From the NCBI GenBank assembly GCA_966112615.1, contig CBHWDO010000002.1, forward strand, positions 441,546 through 505,545: a DNA stretch of 64,000 nucleotides. Direction: 5' to 3'. Shown piece after piece: positions 1-8,904 of the stretch; the stretch's first letter is position 1, and each line of letters opens with the position of its first letter. Below the pieces are notes generated by a model. The model ran no database searches and had not been told where the DNA came from. It was given only the letters and a program-made list of their open reading frames with translations. The DNA is from Flavitalea sp966112615 (GTDB lineage: Bacteria; Bacteroidota; Bacteroidia; Chitinophagales; Chitinophagaceae). Position numbers and translations under genes: made by a program.

Positions 1-1036
1 TATCCTGATCATCTATTTTGCACACAGGGTCAATTATACATTGTATTCACGTGTATCAAAGATCCTCTTCCTGTTGGCCATACCCTTGTTGTTGTACACA
101 TTGTTCTTTGGTGTTAAACTGAATGAAGGAAGCCGCTGGATCAGGCTTCCGATCATCAACCTCACTTTCCAGACATCTGACCTGGCAAAACTTGCCCTAT
201 TCATGTACCTGGGTCGATTGCTGAGTAAGAAGCAGGCTGTGATCAAAGATTTCAAAAAAGGATTTGTACCGGTGATAACACCCGTAGTGATCGTGTGCTT
301 GTTGATCGCACCCGCTAATTTGTCGACAGCCTTGCTGGTGGGTGCCACCAGCTTGCTGTTGATGTTCATTGGCAGGATCAGTATGAAACATATCATGCTG
401 GTAGTCGGAACTGCAATGATTCCTGTAGCGCTGTTGGTTACCATGGCTCTTTCTTATTATGATAAGGAAGAAGGTAAAATGAAGGATCTTCCTTCATTTC
501 TTGAATCCGGCCGTGTGCCAACATGGATGAGTCGTGTACAGAATTTCGTGTATGGTGATAAGCATGCGGATAAAGATGAAAATTACCAGATCAACCAGGC
601 GAAGATCGCCATTGCAAAAGGTGGTGTGTTAGGATTAGGTCCGGGAAATAGTGAACAAAGAAATTTTCTACCCCATCCATATTCTGATTTTATCTATGCG
701 ATCATCATCGAGGAATACGGTTTGATGGGAGGAGTATTCATCATATTTATCTACCTGTTATTTCTGTTTCGAAGTATCAGGATCTTCAGGAAATGTCCAT
801 ATGCATTCGGTGCATTCCTGGCCTTGGGTTTAAGTTTTACGCTGGTGATACAGGCGTTGATCAATATGGCGGTGACAGTGAATTTATTTCCTGTAACAGG
901 GGTAACACTGCCGCTGGTGAGTATGGGTGGTAGTTCGTTTTTATTTACCTGTCTTGCGATCGGGATCATATTAAGTGTGGCCCGAAACGTAGAACAGATC
1001 GAAGGTTCAGGTGAAGTAGTAGAAAATCAATTTTAA
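1..1036 (+). CDS. ftsW: Peptidoglycan polymerase FtsW (5' end outside window)
   Basis: SEDS-family membrane glycosyltransferase that polymerises lipid II at the division septum together with its class B penicillin-binding protein. The reading frame is open to the first base of the window, so the N-terminus is missing. About 345 residues are visible, including the family-typical GSRWIRLP segment, the long extracytoplasmic loop, the GGVLGLGPGNSEQRNFLPHPYSDFI-type region (GxG...PxxxTDF equivalent) and several hydrophobic helices ending in PLVSMGGSSFL. It lies 6 bases before murG, in the normal Bacteroidota order ftsW-murG-murC. RodA is the paralogue alternative, but the neighbours argue for FtsW. 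Confidence 0.95.
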   Translation, partial: ILIIYFAHRVNYTLYSRVSKILFLLAIPLLLYTLFFGVKLNEGSRWIRLPIINLTFQTSDLAKLALFMYLGRLLSKKQAVIKDFKKGFVPVITPVVIVCLLIAPANLSTALLVGATSLLLMFIGRISMKHIMLVVGTAMIPVALLVTMALSYYDKEEGKMKDLPSFLESGRVPTWMSRVQNFVYGDKHADKDENYQINQAKIAIAKGGVLGLGPGNSEQRNFLPHPYSDFIYAIIIEEYGLMGGVFIIFIYLLFLFRSIRIFRKCPYAFGAFLALGLSFTLVIQALINMAVTVNLFPVTGVTLPLVSMGGSSFLFTCLAIGIILSVARNVEQIEGSGEVVENQF

Positions 1037-1042
1037 ACGCAT

Positions 1043-2146
1043 ATGGCAAAAAGGATCATCATAGCAGGCGGTGGAACAGGAGGACATATCTTCCCTGCGA
1101 TTGCTATTGCCAATGCGATAAAGAAAGAACAACCACAGTGTGAGATATTATTTATCGGTGCCAATGGAAAGATGGAGATGGAAAAAGTTCCACAGGCAGG
1201 ATATAAAATATTGGGACTGGATATAGCAGGTTTTAACAGGAGTTCTTTGATCAAGAATATCGGATTGCCTTTCAAGCTCATTAAGAGTTTCTTCCAGGTA
1301 AGAAAATATTTTGGAGAGTTTATACCTGATGCTGTGATCGGTGTGGGTGGATATTCCACCTATCCTGTGTTGAAATATGCACAGAGCAAGGGTATTCCAA
1401 CTTTCATACATGAAGCAAATTCATTTGCCGGCAAATCAAATATGATGCTTGCAAAGAATGCACGCAAGATCTTCGTGAATGGTGATGGGATGGAGAAATT
1501 CTTTCCTAAGGAGAAGATTATTATTTCCGGTAATCCGGTTCGTGATTCCATTGTGAATGCCATGGTGAGCAGGAGTGAAGCGGCGACATTTTTTCAGCTT
1601 GATCCATCTAAAAAAACAGTGTTTGCTATGGGAGGAAGTCTTGGTGCTAAAAGCATCAACGAAGCCATCGCAGCAAATATTGATGCATTCAAAGATGTGC
1701 AGCTGATCTGGCAGACAGGAAAACCATTTATGGAGCGTGCAAAGGAAGTGGTAATAGGTAAGCCGCATATCTGGACAAGTGATTTTTTAACCAGGATGGA
1801 TATGGGTTATGCGGCTGCTGATGTAGTGATATCAAGAGCAGGAGCGATGTCGGTGGCTGAATTATGTGTAGTGAAAAAGCCTGCGGTATTTGTTCCTTAT
1901 CCATTCGCAGCGGAGGATCATCAGACTGCAAATGCCATGCAATTAGTGAATAAAGGTGCGGGGTTGATGGTGAAAGATGGGGAAGCGATGGAGAAACTTA
2001 TATCAACAGTACTTGAGCTTGTGAAAGATGAAGCGCGACAGGTTTCCATGCAGGAAGCATTGTCGAAGCTGGCCATCAGCAATGCTGATGAAATAGTAGC
2101 AACAGAAATTTTAAAGATAGTAGACCTGGATGGGTCAATAGCATAA
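1043..2146 (+). CDS. murG: UDP-GlcNAc:undecaprenyl-pyrophosphoryl-MurNAc-pentapeptide transferase MurG
   Basis: Membrane-associated GT28 glycosyltransferase that adds GlcNAc to lipid I to make lipid II at the inner face of the cytoplasmic membrane. At 367 residues it has the usual length. The N-terminal GGGTGGHIFPA loop (about residues 8-18) and the C-terminal donor-site region with SRAGAMSVAELC and PYPFAAEDHQ are intact. The ATG at 1043 lies 6 bases after the ftsW stop. Its stop codon overlaps the murC start by one base (TAATG), which suggests translational coupling. Confidence 0.97.
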   Translation: MAKRIIIAGGGTGGHIFPAIAIANAIKKEQPQCEILFIGANGKMEMEKVPQAGYKILGLDIAGFNRSSLIKNIGLPFKLIKSFFQVRKYFGEFIPDAVIGVGGYSTYPVLKYAQSKGIPTFIHEANSFAGKSNMMLAKNARKIFVNGDGMEKFFPKEKIIISGNPVRDSIVNAMVSRSEAATFFQLDPSKKTVFAMGGSLGAKSINEAIAANIDAFKDVQLIWQTGKPFMERAKEVVIGKPHIWTSDFLTRMDMGYAAADVVISRAGAMSVAELCVVKKPAVFVPYPFAAEDHQTANAMQLVNKGAGLMVKDGEAMEKLISTVLELVKDEARQVSMQEALSKLAISNADEIVATEILKIVDLDGSIA

Positions 2147-3534
2147 TGATTAATATCAACGATATCAAAAGAGTTTATTTTATCGGCATTGGAGGCATCG
2201 GTATGAGTGCGCTTGCTCGGTATTTTAAATCAAGAGGCAAGGAAGTATCAGGATACGATCGTACTGAAACTCCTCTGACCAAAACATTGGTAGAAGAAGG
2301 AATCGATGTGCATTATACCGATGATGCATCTCTTGCACCAAAGGATGCAGATATCGTGGTGTATACGCCTGCAATTCCTGCGACCCATGAAGAACTCAAT
2401 CATTATAAAGTGAATGGGTATCCTTTATTGAAGAGAAGTGATGTGTTAGGAATCATTACGGGTGGGTCTTTTAATATTTGTGTAGCCGGCACGCATGGGA
2501 AAACGACCATCAGCAGCATGGTAGCACATGTACTTCGCCATACCGGTTATGGATGTAACGCATTTCTGGGTGGAATTGCCGTGAATTATAACAGCAATTA
2601 CTGGAGTCATGAAAGAAATGTGAGTGTGGTAGAAGCGGATGAATACGACCGGAGCTTTTTGAAACTTCATCCTGATATAGCCGTGATCACAGCGATGGAT
2701 GCGGATCATCTGGATATCTATGGAACTGAGGATATAATGCAGGATGCATTTGTGGAGTTCACCGGGAAGATCAAGGATGGGGGAATGTTGCTGCACAAGT
2801 TTGGATTGAGCCGGCAGAAAGATTTTAAAGGTTCAAGGATATTCAGCTATCATTTTGAGAATGCTAACGCTGATGCATATGCGAAAAATGTGAGGATGTC
2901 GGAAGGTAGTTACCAGTTTGATATAGTAACTCCTAAAGGCGAGGTAAAAGATCTTACTCTGCATATGGGTGGATTGCACAATGTGGAGAATATGATCGTG
3001 GCGGTGAAGGTTGCAAATGAATTGGGAATTGATCATTCATTGATCCGTTCAGCCGTTGAAGCATACAGGGGAGTAAAGAGAAGATTTGAGTATATCATTA
3101 AAGAGAAGGCAGACTCAGGTCCCGTTTATATAGATGATTATGCGCATCATCCTGAGGAATTGCGTGCCTTGATAGATGGAGCAAGAAAATTGTTTCCTGC
3201 ATTGAAGTGCACCGTGATCTTTCAGCCACACCTGTTCACCAGAACAAGAGACCTGGCAGATGGATTTGCAAGGAGTCTCGATATGGCAGATGAAGTGTTG
3301 TTGTTGCCGATCTATCCTGCAAGAGAATTGCCAATCGAGGGAGTGACCAGTGATTTGATTTTGGATAAAATGACGCTTGCAAACAGAAAGATCGTAGAGA
3401 AGTCTGCCCTTGTTGAAGAATTGAGCATGAGACTGAATGGTTCATCATCGGGAAATCTGATCATTACTGCAGGTGCAGGTGATATTGATACCATGATCCA
3501 GCCTTTAAAAGAACTGATAGAAAGCAAAAAATGA
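2146..3534 (+). CDS. murC: UDP-N-acetylmuramate--L-alanine ligase MurC
   Basis: Cytoplasmic ATP-dependent Mur ligase that attaches L-Ala to UDP-MurNAc, the first amino acid of the stem peptide. The N-terminal Rossmann-like motif GIGGIGMSALARYF (about residues 14-27), the ATP loop AGTHGKTT (about 115-122), the EADEYDRSF segment and DDYAHHPEE in the C-terminal part are all present. The 462-residue length is normal. Its first base is the last base of murG and its last four bases (ATGA) overlap the ftsQ start. No ddl or murB lies between murC and ftsQ, as is usual in this phylum. Confidence 0.97.
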   Translation: MININDIKRVYFIGIGGIGMSALARYFKSRGKEVSGYDRTETPLTKTLVEEGIDVHYTDDASLAPKDADIVVYTPAIPATHEELNHYKVNGYPLLKRSDVLGIITGGSFNICVAGTHGKTTISSMVAHVLRHTGYGCNAFLGGIAVNYNSNYWSHERNVSVVEADEYDRSFLKLHPDIAVITAMDADHLDIYGTEDIMQDAFVEFTGKIKDGGMLLHKFGLSRQKDFKGSRIFSYHFENANADAYAKNVRMSEGSYQFDIVTPKGEVKDLTLHMGGLHNVENMIVAVKVANELGIDHSLIRSAVEAYRGVKRRFEYIIKEKADSGPVYIDDYAHHPEELRALIDGARKLFPALKCTVIFQPHLFTRTRDLADGFARSLDMADEVLLLPIYPARELPIEGVTSDLILDKMTLANRKIVEKSALVEELSMRLNGSSSGNLIITAGAGDIDTMIQPLKELIESKK

Positions 3535-4442
3535 AACGCAGACCCAAACTGATGCGATTACTTACGATCCTTAGCTGGAGCCTTATCGGCGCCGGGGTGA
3601 TCGTGTTATTGGGTGCAGCAGTCAGGCAGAAAAATGAACTGACCTGCAGAGGTTATGATATTGATATCAATGGTTCTGATAATGGGTTGTGGTTTGTGGA
3701 CAAGCAGGATATCATTGATGTACTTACGGAGAGAGGCACAACAAAGCTGAGGGGAAGAAAATTAACTGAATTCAATCTTGGTGAATTAGAAAATTCTATC
3801 AGGAAACATACCTGGATCTCTGAAGCACAATTGTTTTTTGATAATACTGGTGTATTGAGAGTGAAAGTAAGTGAGCGTGAACCTGTGGCAAGGATATTCA
3901 GTATGGATGGAGGAAGTTTTTTTGTGGATTCATCAACAAAGATTCTTCCGCTTAGTGATAAGATGGTGGCTAAACTGCCCGTCTTTACAGGGTTTCCGGT
4001 GGTGAGAGGAAAATTGAACAGGCGGGATAGTGTGTTAATGAGAGATGTGATCAAGCTCAGCAAGTTCATTCGTAAAGATCCTTTTTGGAGCGCGCAGATT
4101 GCACAGGTTGATATCAAAGGAAATGCTTTTGAGATCATTCCGATGATTGGTGACCATGTGATAGAACTCGGTGATGCGAATGATCATGAAGCGAAGTTTA
4201 AAAGACTGATGGTGTTTTATAAAGAAGTACTGGCAAAAACAGGAATGGATAAATATTCACTGATCAGGCTTCAATTTAAAGACCAGGTAGTAGCAGTGAA
4301 GAATGCAGGGTATATGAGTAAGACAGATTCTTTAAAAGTGATTAAGAATATAGAAGAGCTGATCAGTGATAGTCATTTGAAAGAAATGAAAATGCTTGAC
4401 AGCATTGCAAAAGCGCCAAAGGATACATTAACTACAAAATAA
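3531..4442 (+). CDS. ftsQ: Cell division protein FtsQ/DivIB
   Basis: Bitopic division protein that in other bacteria links FtsA/FtsZ to FtsW-FtsI through FtsL and FtsB. It has a short basic N-terminus, one membrane helix (about residues 9-27, TILSWSLIGAGVIVLLGAAV) and a periplasmic region fitting a POTRA plus beta domain (about 45-270). The sequence itself is poorly conserved, so the call rests on topology, length (303) and position between murC and ftsA. The start codon overlaps the murC stop by four bases (ATGA). The C-terminus after about residue 270 is charged and lysine-rich. Confidence 0.88.
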   Translation: MKRRPKLMRLLTILSWSLIGAGVIVLLGAAVRQKNELTCRGYDIDINGSDNGLWFVDKQDIIDVLTERGTTKLRGRKLTEFNLGELENSIRKHTWISEAQLFFDNTGVLRVKVSEREPVARIFSMDGGSFFVDSSTKILPLSDKMVAKLPVFTGFPVVRGKLNRRDSVLMRDVIKLSKFIRKDPFWSAQIAQVDIKGNAFEIIPMIGDHVIELGDANDHEAKFKRLMVFYKEVLAKTGMDKYSLIRLQFKDQVVAVKNAGYMSKTDSLKVIKNIEELISDSHLKEMKMLDSIAKAPKDTLTTK

Positions 4443-4466
4443 GGACAACTAAAAACAACATAGGAC

Positions 4467-5834
4467 ATGAACAACGAACAACCAATTATCGTAGGGCTGG
4501 ATATTGGTACTACCAAGATCGCGGCGATAGCAGGTCGGAAAAATGAGTTCGGCAAACTCGAGATCATTGGTTTTGGTCGTGCAAACTCAAACGGTGTAAA
4601 GCATGGACAAGTGCTGAACATCGATGAGACGATCAAAGCGATCAGGATGGCGCTCGACAGCTGCTATGCATCCAATCCTGACCTGGATATCAGTGAAGTA
4701 TATGTGGGGATTGCAGGACATCATATCAAGAGTCTGCAAACCAGGGGCGATATTGTTCGTCAGCATACCGATGAAGAGATCACACAAAGAGAGATTGACC
4801 AGTTAATCGCTGATCAGTTCAAAACTTATATACCTGCAGGTGACCAGATCATTGATGTGATCCCACAGGAATTCACTGTCGATAATTTCCAGAACATTCC
4901 AAACCCGATCGGGTATGGTGGTGTGAAAGTGGGTGCAAATTTCCATATCATCACCGGTGATAAAAATGCGATCAGGAATATCAATCGTTCGGTTGAAAAG
5001 AGTGGTTTGAAAACAAAGGACCTGGTATTGCAACCACTTGCTTCTGCTGCTGCTGTAATGGCGCATGAAGATATGGAAGCAGGTGTTGCTATTGTTGATA
5101 TTGGTGGTGGTACAACTGACCTGGCAGTTTTCTATGAAGGAATTCTGAAGCATACTGCTGTTATTCCATTTGGTGGCGAGAATATTACCAACGATATCAA
5201 GACTGGTCTGGGTGTTTTGAAAACACAGGCAGAGCAGATGAAAGTGCAGTTTGGTTCAGCTTTGGCGAATGAAGCAAAAGCAAATGCATTCATCACAATT
5301 CCAGGTTTGAGAGGTATGCCTCCAAAAGAGATCAGTGTTAAGAATCTTGCGAATATTATCCAGGCAAGAATGAGTGAGATCATGGATTTTGTTACTTATC
5401 ATCTCAAGCAGGTAGGATTGGACAGCCGCATGCTCAATGGTGGTATAGTGCTTACTGGTGGCGGATCTCAGCTTAAGCACCTCATTCAATTGACAGAGTA
5501 TGTAACCGGATTGAATGCAAGGATCGGTTTCCCTACAGAGCATCTTGCAGCAGGTCATATTGATGAGTTAGCGAAGCCAACTTATTCAACCTGTATCGGA
5601 CTTATATTAAAAGGTTACAGTGACTATGAACACAACAGGAAACAGTTCGAGAGCAGCTTTCGAAAAGTAGACATTCCTGAAACCCTTAAGCAACCTGAAC
5701 CAGTTGAAGAAATCGAAGTATCCACACCCGTTGTGGATAAAGTAAAAGACCGCAAAGGAATAAAAGATTTCTGGGGTAAATTCAAAGTAACTTTGATCGA
5801 TCTTTTTAAAGAAGAAGAAGATCACGCACTATAG
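4467..5834 (+). CDS. ftsA: Cell division actin-like protein FtsA
   Basis: Actin-fold ATPase that tethers FtsZ filaments to the membrane. The nucleotide-binding motifs are GLDIGTTKIAAIAG near residue 10, VDIGGGTTDLAVF near 210 and the GGxGS-type loop LTGGGSQLKHL near 330. At 455 residues it is slightly longer than E. coli FtsA. The C-terminus ends in a basic-amphipathic stretch (KDFWGKFKVTLIDLFKEEE) that could be the membrane-targeting helix. It lies 24 bases after ftsQ and 45 before ftsZ. Confidence 0.96.
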   Translation: MNNEQPIIVGLDIGTTKIAAIAGRKNEFGKLEIIGFGRANSNGVKHGQVLNIDETIKAIRMALDSCYASNPDLDISEVYVGIAGHHIKSLQTRGDIVRQHTDEEITQREIDQLIADQFKTYIPAGDQIIDVIPQEFTVDNFQNIPNPIGYGGVKVGANFHIITGDKNAIRNINRSVEKSGLKTKDLVLQPLASAAAVMAHEDMEAGVAIVDIGGGTTDLAVFYEGILKHTAVIPFGGENITNDIKTGLGVLKTQAEQMKVQFGSALANEAKANAFITIPGLRGMPPKEISVKNLANIIQARMSEIMDFVTYHLKQVGLDSRMLNGGIVLTGGGSQLKHLIQLTEYVTGLNARIGFPTEHLAAGHIDELAKPTYSTCIGLILKGYSDYEHNRKQFESSFRKVDIPETLKQPEPVEEIEVSTPVVDKVKDRKGIKDFWGKFKVTLIDLFKEEEDHAL

Positions 5835-5879
5835 GGACGGACACATTCTTACTAACCAACTTACGTACAAATAATTTTT

Positions 5880-7742
5880 ATGATCCATTTTGATCTGCCA
5901 AAAGAGAAGTCATCCATCATCAAGGTAATTGGTGTTGGAGGTGGAGGAAGTAATGCAGTGAATCACATGTTCAGTGAGAACATCGAGGGGGTGAACTTCA
6001 TTATTTGTAACACTGATGCACAAGCAATCGCAACAAGCAAGGTTCCAAATAAAATTCAGTTAGGTCCGCATTTGACCCAGGGATTGGGTGCAGGTGCAAA
6101 TCCGGATATAGGAAGACAGGCTACTGAAGAAAGTTTAGAAGAGATCAAGAGGATATTGGAAGTCAATACCAAGATGGCTTTCATCACTGCAGGAATGGGT
6201 GGTGGAACCGGAACAGGTGGAGCTCCGATCATTTCGAAGATCTGCAGAGAGTTAGGGATTCTTACTGTAGGAATTGTGACCACACCATTTTCTTATGAAG
6301 GAAGGAAGAGGCAGATCCAGGCAGAAGAAGGTATCAAGATGATGAAGCAGTATGTTGATACCTTGCTGGTGATCAGCAATGATAAGCTTCGTCATCAGTT
6401 CGGTAACCTTAAAATGAAGGAGGCATTTTACAAAGCAGATAATGTACTGGCAACTGCAGCGAAATGTATCACTGATGTAATTAACAGTACTGGACAGATC
6501 AATGTCGATTTTGCGGATGTATGTACTGTAATGCGTAATGGTGGTGTGGCAATTCTTGGATCTGCAGCATGTGGTGGTGAAAACCGGGCGCAGCGTGCGA
6601 TTGAAGATGCACTTGCTTCACCGTTGCTGAATGATAACGAGATCCGCGGGGCTAAATGGATCCTTATCAATATCAATTCTTCTGAAGGAGAAAATGAATT
6701 TACTATGGATGAAGTTGATATCATCCAGAATTATTTATTGAGTGAAGCAGGAGAGGGAACCGATGTAATTCTTGGATTGGGATATGATAACAGCCTGGGT
6801 GATCAGATCGGTATCACATTGATCGCAACCGGGTTTGAGCACAAGGATCCATTCAAGTCTGATAAGAAGGTTGTGGTGGAAGCTGCTCCAAAGAAAGATG
6901 ACAAGATCATCCTGACATTGGGGGCAGAAGAGCCTGTGCAGCAGGCGGCACCCGCTCCGGTGGTGGTGGAAGAAGCTCCGGTGGCTCCTGTATTTGAAGA
7001 GCCTATTAAAGAAGAGCTGGCTCCGAAGATGGTGGAAGTAACACCAAAGTTTTCTCCGCTTGAGCTTTTTACGATGGATGACTATAGTAATAATACTGTG
7101 GATAAACCGGTGGAAAAATCTGTAGAGGAAGAAAGAATAGAACTGGTACTTTCGCAACCATCCGCGCCTTTAGAAAACAAGTTACAACAAACAGTTACTG
7201 AAAATAATTCAACGAATTCTCCATCGTCTGCAGCGTCAGGAGGATACTTGGCCAAGCCATCCAATATTTATGCAGAGCCTGCGAAAGAGCAATCTCCAAC
7301 AAACCCTGTGAACCAACCGGTGTCCTTAAACAAGTTAATGAGTTCTGAAAAGGAGGAAGATACTTCCACAGAGTTTCACCTTGTGATCAAAGAGGAAATT
7401 CCAGTGGCGGATGAGCCTCGGGCCCACCAAACCGAAGAAATTGTAACGGCTATGCATACTACTGAGGAACCTGCGATGCAGGACGAAGTAGAAATACAAA
7501 AGCGTAAGGCAGCTGAACGAATACAGAAATTGCGCAATCTTTCGTTCAACATAAACTCTGCCGACCCGAACAATGAGTTTGAAACTGTGCCGGCTTATAT
7601 CCGCCGCAATCTGGAATTAAATAATAACACTTCTCAGGTGGAAAGCTTTTACAGCAATTATGAAGTAAGAGCTGACCAGAATAATAATAACGCTCAAATT
7701 TCTACAATCAATACATTCCTTGACGGGAAAAAACCCGATTAA
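5880..7742 (+). CDS. ftsZ: Tubulin-like cell division GTPase FtsZ with long C-terminal linker
   Basis: GTPase that polymerises into the Z-ring. The GTP-binding core occupies about residues 1-325 and has GVGGGGSNAVNHM near residue 20 and the tubulin signature GGGTGTGGAP at about 107-116. At 620 residues it is far longer than the 380-400 of model species, because of a roughly 240-residue acidic, Pro/Glu-rich linker. The conserved C-terminal peptide that binds FtsA is recognisable as VPAYIRRN at about residue 570, but it is followed by some 40 more Asn-rich residues. Long linkers and a tail after this peptide are seen in Bacteroidota FtsZ. It is the last gene of the division cluster and is followed by a terminator. 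Confidence 0.97.
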   Translation: MIHFDLPKEKSSIIKVIGVGGGGSNAVNHMFSENIEGVNFIICNTDAQAIATSKVPNKIQLGPHLTQGLGAGANPDIGRQATEESLEEIKRILEVNTKMAFITAGMGGGTGTGGAPIISKICRELGILTVGIVTTPFSYEGRKRQIQAEEGIKMMKQYVDTLLVISNDKLRHQFGNLKMKEAFYKADNVLATAAKCITDVINSTGQINVDFADVCTVMRNGGVAILGSAACGGENRAQRAIEDALASPLLNDNEIRGAKWILININSSEGENEFTMDEVDIIQNYLLSEAGEGTDVILGLGYDNSLGDQIGITLIATGFEHKDPFKSDKKVVVEAAPKKDDKIILTLGAEEPVQQAAPAPVVVEEAPVAPVFEEPIKEELAPKMVEVTPKFSPLELFTMDDYSNNTVDKPVEKSVEEERIELVLSQPSAPLENKLQQTVTENNSTNSPSSAASGGYLAKPSNIYAEPAKEQSPTNPVNQPVSLNKLMSSEKEEDTSTEFHLVIKEEIPVADEPRAHQTEEIVTAMHTTEEPAMQDEVEIQKRKAAERIQKLRNLSFNINSADPNNEFETVPAYIRRNLELNNNTSQVESFYSNYEVRADQNNNNAQISTINTFLDGKKPD

Positions 7743-7775
7743 GGTTGATCGATGATTATTGTTTTTAGTTGTGAA

Positions 7776-7806
7776 GTCCCTCCGAGAAGTCGGGGGGATT
7801 TTTTTG
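7776..7806 (+). terminator. Rho-independent terminator after ftsZ
   Basis: Stem TCCCTCCGA / TCGGGGGGA with a four-base loop, followed by TTTTTTT. It starts 33 bases after the ftsZ stop and probably ends the division-cluster transcript. Confidence 0.85.
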
Positions 7807-7807
7807 G

Positions 7808-7879
7808 GGAATACGCGGAATACACAGAATACGCGGAATACATGGAATACACGGAAGACATGGAATACGAGGAAGACGC
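7808..7879. repeat. Tandem 9-bp purine-rich repeat (about 8 units)
   Basis: Eight consecutive 9-bp units of the form GGAATACRC, with variants GGAAGACAT and GGAAGACGC, lie directly behind the ftsZ terminator. The unit resembles the 8-bp units (GGAGACGT / GAAGACAT) at 47.1 kb and 61.5 kb. No coding sense is apparent. Confidence 0.85.
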
Positions 7880-7892
7880 GGAGGGGTCCCAC

Positions 7893-7960
7893 CAACTCCT
7901 AACTCCTAACTCCTAACTCCCAACTCCTCATCTCCTCACCTCCTCACCTCCTCATCTCCT
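7893..7960. repeat. Pyrimidine-rich tandem repeat
   Basis: Four or five 7-bp units AACTCCT are followed by 8-bp units of the form CTCAYCTC. The block fills the space between the purine repeat and the start of the next gene. The strand asymmetry (purine block then pyrimidine block) is the only visible structure. Confidence 0.8.
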
Positions 7961-7980
7961 TTTTCCCTATCTTCATTCCC

Positions 7981-8904
7981 ATGAAACAGGTTCTCATCTC
8001 CGGTGGTACTGGTCTTATTGGTACTGCACTCACAGCAATGCTTAAAGAAAAGGGTTACAAAGTCGTGATCCTTACACGTAAGGCAAGACCGGATAAAGAT
8101 GGTGTCAGTTATTCAGAATGGAATGTTGAAGAAAAACGGATCGATGATGAAGTAGTGGCCAATTCTAATTTCATCATTAACCTCGCTGGTGAAAATGTTG
8201 CAGAAAAAAGATGGACCAAGGAACGTAAGCAACAGATCATCGATAGTCGCAGTGATGCTGCCATGCTGCTGGCAGATTCTATCAATAAAAATCCTGGTAA
8301 GATTGAAGCTGTGGTGAGTGCTTCTGCTATTGGATTCTATGGACCTGATCCAAAAGTTACCAATACAAATCCTTTCACTGAAGAAATGCCACACCATATG
8401 AGTTTCCTGGGGTCAACTACGGAAATATGGGAAAGGAGTATAGAGCTTGTTGAACGCAGTAACAGGCGCCTTGTGATACTTCGTACCGGGATTGTATTAT
8501 CTACCAAAGGCGGTGCCTTTCTTGAATTCCTGAAGCCAATGAAATTTGGGATTGCTCCGATCATGGGAAGTGGTAAGCAGGTTATCAGCTGGATCCACAT
8601 AGATGATATCTGCAGGATGTATATCTATGCAATGGAGAATGAATCCATGCACGGAAAGTTCAATGCAGTAGCTCCATATATCGTCACTAATAAAAAGTTG
8701 GTCCTTGAAACGGCGAAACAATATCGTGGCCGCTTTTTCATTCCCATTCATATCCCTGAATCAGTTCTCAAAACCATGCTGGGTGAAATGAGCATTGAAG
8801 TATTAAAGAGTACTTCAGTGAGTGCTGATAAAATAAGAAAGGCAGGCTTCCAGTTTTTATTTCCAACCATCAGCGCTGCCGTTCAGGATCTATTGAAAAA
8901 ATGA
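7981..8904 (+). CDS. TIGR01777-family NAD(P)-dependent epimerase
   Basis: Extended short-chain dehydrogenase/reductase of the YfcH/SDR39U1 group, whose substrate is not known to me. The N-terminal nucleotide motif GGTGLIGTALT (about residues 8-18), NLAGENVAEKRWT with the family-typical RW, SASAIGFYG near residue 105 and the C-terminal DUF1731-like segment (from about 255) are present. The 307-residue length is typical. It stands alone, and its stop directly abuts the stop of the convergent ABC permease gene (8904/8905). Confidence 0.9.
   Translation: MKQVLISGGTGLIGTALTAMLKEKGYKVVILTRKARPDKDGVSYSEWNVEEKRIDDEVVANSNFIINLAGENVAEKRWTKERKQQIIDSRSDAAMLLADSINKNPGKIEAVVSASAIGFYGPDPKVTNTNPFTEEMPHHMSFLGSTTEIWERSIELVERSNRRLVILRTGIVLSTKGGAFLEFLKPMKFGIAPIMGSGKQVISWIHIDDICRMYIYAMENESMHGKFNAVAPYIVTNKKLVLETAKQYRGRFFIPIHIPESVLKTMLGEMSIEVLKSTSVSADKIRKAGFQFLFPTISAAVQDLLKK

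Noticed and set aside
6735..7157. 140-codon ORF opposite the ftsZ linker
   Set aside because: His/Arg/Phe-rich composition is the mirror of the acidic linker codons; a shadow of ftsZ.
7808..7960. Short regularly repeated units that could be taken for a CRISPR array
   Set aside because: Units are 7-9 bp in direct tandem without spacers, and no cas genes are present.
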